A DNA stretch of 13,952 bases, taken from the NCBI GenBank assembly GCA_018399295.1, contig JAGYOO010000008.1, positions 1 through 13,952 on the forward strand, read 5' to 3'. This stretch comes from Candidatus Omnitrophota bacterium (GTDB lineage: Bacteria; Omnitrophota; Gorgyraeia; B26-G9). A model generated the notes under the pieces. The model was not told the origin of the DNA. It worked only from the letters and a program-made list of their open reading frames with translations, and ran no database searches. Positions 13,874 through 13,952 of the stretch are shown here, one piece after another. Within the stretch, counting starts at the first letter, position 1. Each line of letters begins with the position of its first letter. The position numbers and the translations under genes are program-made.

Positions 13874-13903
13874 AGGAATACTTCTCATATTCAAAATATT
13901 CCT
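13874..13903 (-). other. Hairpin-forming inverted repeat upstream of tig
   Basis: AGGAATA (13903-13897) and TATTCCT (13880-13874) pair perfectly, and the stem can be extended inward by four more pairs (two of them GU) around an eight-base loop. No T-run follows, so it is not a normal terminator. The rest of 13806-13952 holds no gene I can support and no promoter with both boxes well matched. The hairpin may lie in the tig leader or mark the end of an upstream transcript. Confidence 0.3.
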
Positions 13904-13952
13904 ACTAACTCTGTTTTCTATTAATAAGCCCGCATAATTACCGTAATTTGAA

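Noticed and set aside
13855..13885. T-loop-like strings on both strands upstream of tig (TTCGACC, GTCGAAC), hinting at a tRNA
   Set aside because: The flanking bases do not form the five-pair T stem, and no acceptor, D or anticodon arms can be drawn.

Overview
This window is a single co-directional gene block. Every supported gene is on the minus strand, so transcription runs from high to low coordinates, and I see no credible plus-strand gene. No phage, insertion sequence, CRISPR array, rRNA or tRNA is visible. The organism looks like a diderm (Gram-negative-type) bacterium of middling GC content. The reasons are two exported AMIN-domain coiled-coil proteins, a lipoprotein signal peptide and a SecG with a long acidic tail. 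The family mix would fit an uncultured lineage such as Omnitrophota or a relative, but that is a guess and no marker here settles it.

In order of transcription: trigger factor (tig, 13805-12471) and the ClpP protease (12474-11866) overlap by 4 bases and form a protein folding and turnover pair. They are followed at once by a class V aminotransferase (11845-10703) and 3-phosphoglycerate dehydrogenase serA (10691-9114), plausibly two steps of serine synthesis. Next come two tandem, related, secreted proteins. Both carry an N-terminal AMIN domain, a Pro-rich linker and a long coiled coil, and the second ends in TPR repeats (9059-7506 and 7477-5369). purA (5367-4090) follows after one base, then an MgtC/SapB membrane protein (4085-3429), which overlaps larB (3432-2752) by 4 bases. 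Gaps from tig to larB are 54 bases or less, so a single long transcript is possible.

A 130-base gap then holds the clearest promoter of the window, with a TATAAT box, a 17-base spacer and AGGTA repeats around it. It reads into larC (2621-1425). larC overlaps by one base a LacI/GalR-type ligand-sensing protein that has no DNA-binding domain (1425-571). Then come secG (560-75) and the beginning of a lipoprotein gene that runs off the left edge.

Most of this is housekeeping: protein quality control, serine and purine synthesis, secretion, and maturation of the nickel-pincer (NPN) cofactor by LarB and LarC. The parts most likely to be undescribed are the paired AMIN/coiled-coil proteins inside a biosynthetic operon, the second of which carries a run of nine Cs in its AMIN domain; the HTH-less LacI-like protein coupled to larC; and the MgtC-LarB coupling.
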